A stretch of 5,945 nt of DNA, from NCBI GenBank assembly GCA_021798855.1, contig JAJZBP010000135.1:1-5945 (forward strand), in the 5' to 3' direction. A program made the position numbers and the translations under genes. Under the pieces are notes generated by a model. That model worked only from the letters and a program-made list of their open reading frames with translations, was not told where the DNA came from and did not search any database. This DNA comes from Bacillota bacterium. Lineage in GTDB: Bacteria > Bacillota > Sulfobacillia > JAJZIM01 > JAJZBP01. Of this stretch, positions 5,769-5,945 are shown one piece after another; within the stretch, counting starts at the first letter, position 1, and each line of letters begins with the position of its first letter.

Positions 5769-5945
5769 GGCGGGCGACGGCGCCGGGGACCTGCGGGGAG
5801 TTGGTGCAGGGGAGAATGGACGGAAAGCCGTTTTTGGTCACCCTGCCGGTGGCTCTTTTCTCGCGGGTGGAAGTCAGTTTGGGAGAGGCGGAGGGGGAAA
5901 CGGTCTCCGACCGTGGGACGGTCAAGGCCAGGCGGGCGGTGCAGG
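5762..5945 (+). CDS. pduX: PduX-like GHMP kinase (probable L-threonine kinase), N-terminal part, runs off window
   Basis: The open frame from GTG 5762 continues to the window end, giving 61 complete codons. Residues 7-17 read APGTCGELVQG, and residues 23-29 read KPFLVTL, closely matching the N-terminus I know from PduX-type GHMP kinases, where the APGSCGEL-QG strand and turn are distinctive. PduX phosphorylates L-threonine; CobD then decarboxylates the product to aminopropanol phosphate for attachment by CbiB. Placement directly after cobS, with a 7 bp overlap, supports a B12 role. The ATP-binding Pro-x-x-x-Gly-x-Gly-Ser-Ser loop of GHMP kinases would lie beyond the window, so activity cannot be judged. 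The start fits because the conserved motif begins six residues later; the upstream stretch 5749-5759 is G-rich and could serve for ribosome binding. Another small-molecule GHMP kinase is possible but less likely. Confidence 0.75.
   Translation, partial: MVGRATAPGTCGELVQGRMDGKPFLVTLPVALFSRVEVSLGEAEGETVSDRGTVKARRAVQ

Noticed and set aside
1..5945. Cobalamin riboswitch within the window
   Set aside because: No intergenic stretch is long enough for one; if the operon is B12-controlled, the leader should be upstream of the first gene, outside the window.

Overview
The window is one strand of a tightly packed cobalamin (vitamin B12) biosynthesis operon. All nine genes I can support lie on the + strand. 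They run cbiL (5' end outside the window), cbiF, cbiG, cbiH, cbiJ, cbiC, a cobO/btuR-type corrinoid adenosyltransferase, cobS, and the start of a pduX-like GHMP kinase (3' end outside the window). I identified genes from remembered family motifs in the translations; no database search was run.

CbiG, together with CbiL/CbiF/CbiH/CbiJ/CbiC of the cobalt-precorrin type, points to the oxygen-independent (early cobalt insertion) route. No mono-oxygenase (CobG/CobZ) or aerobic cobaltochelatase gene is seen here. The DNA is very GC-rich (about two thirds by eye), several genes start at GTG or TTG, and purine-rich Shine-Dalgarno sequences sit inside the preceding genes. This would fit a high-GC anaerobe, for example a thermophilic or sulfate-reducing clostridial Firmicute, but the taxon is inference with low confidence.

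Layout. Positions 1-4383 hold six corrin-ring genes joined by very short overlaps: 8 bp cbiL/cbiF, 4 bp cbiF/cbiG, at least 37 bp cbiG/cbiH, 4 bp cbiH/cbiJ and 4 bp cbiJ/cbiC. This suggests translational coupling. After an 11 bp gap comes the adenosyltransferase (4395-4985), then a 36 bp gap and cobS (5022-5768), then the GHMP kinase start, which overlaps cobS by 7 bp. No gap exceeds 36 bp. I see no promoter, riboswitch, terminator, tRNA, repeat array or mobile element.

How the genes work together. CbiL, CbiH and CbiF methylate the macrocycle at C20, C17 and C11; CbiH also contracts the ring. CbiG opens the delta-lactone and releases the two-carbon fragment, CbiJ reduces the ring, and CbiC moves the methyl group from C11 to C12. 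The adenosyltransferase adds the upper ligand, the PduX-like kinase would supply threonine phosphate for the aminopropanol arm, and CobS joins the lower ligand. CbiD, CbiE, CbiT, CbiA, CbiP, CbiB, CobD, CobU and CobT are not in the window and would be expected nearby or elsewhere.

This is mainly a known pathway, not a new system. The points worth a second look are the cbiG/cbiH junction (no good cbiH start, a G7 run and a frame relation that could give a CbiG-CbiH fusion), a four-cysteine insertion in the adenosyltransferase, and the position of cbiC after cbiJ.
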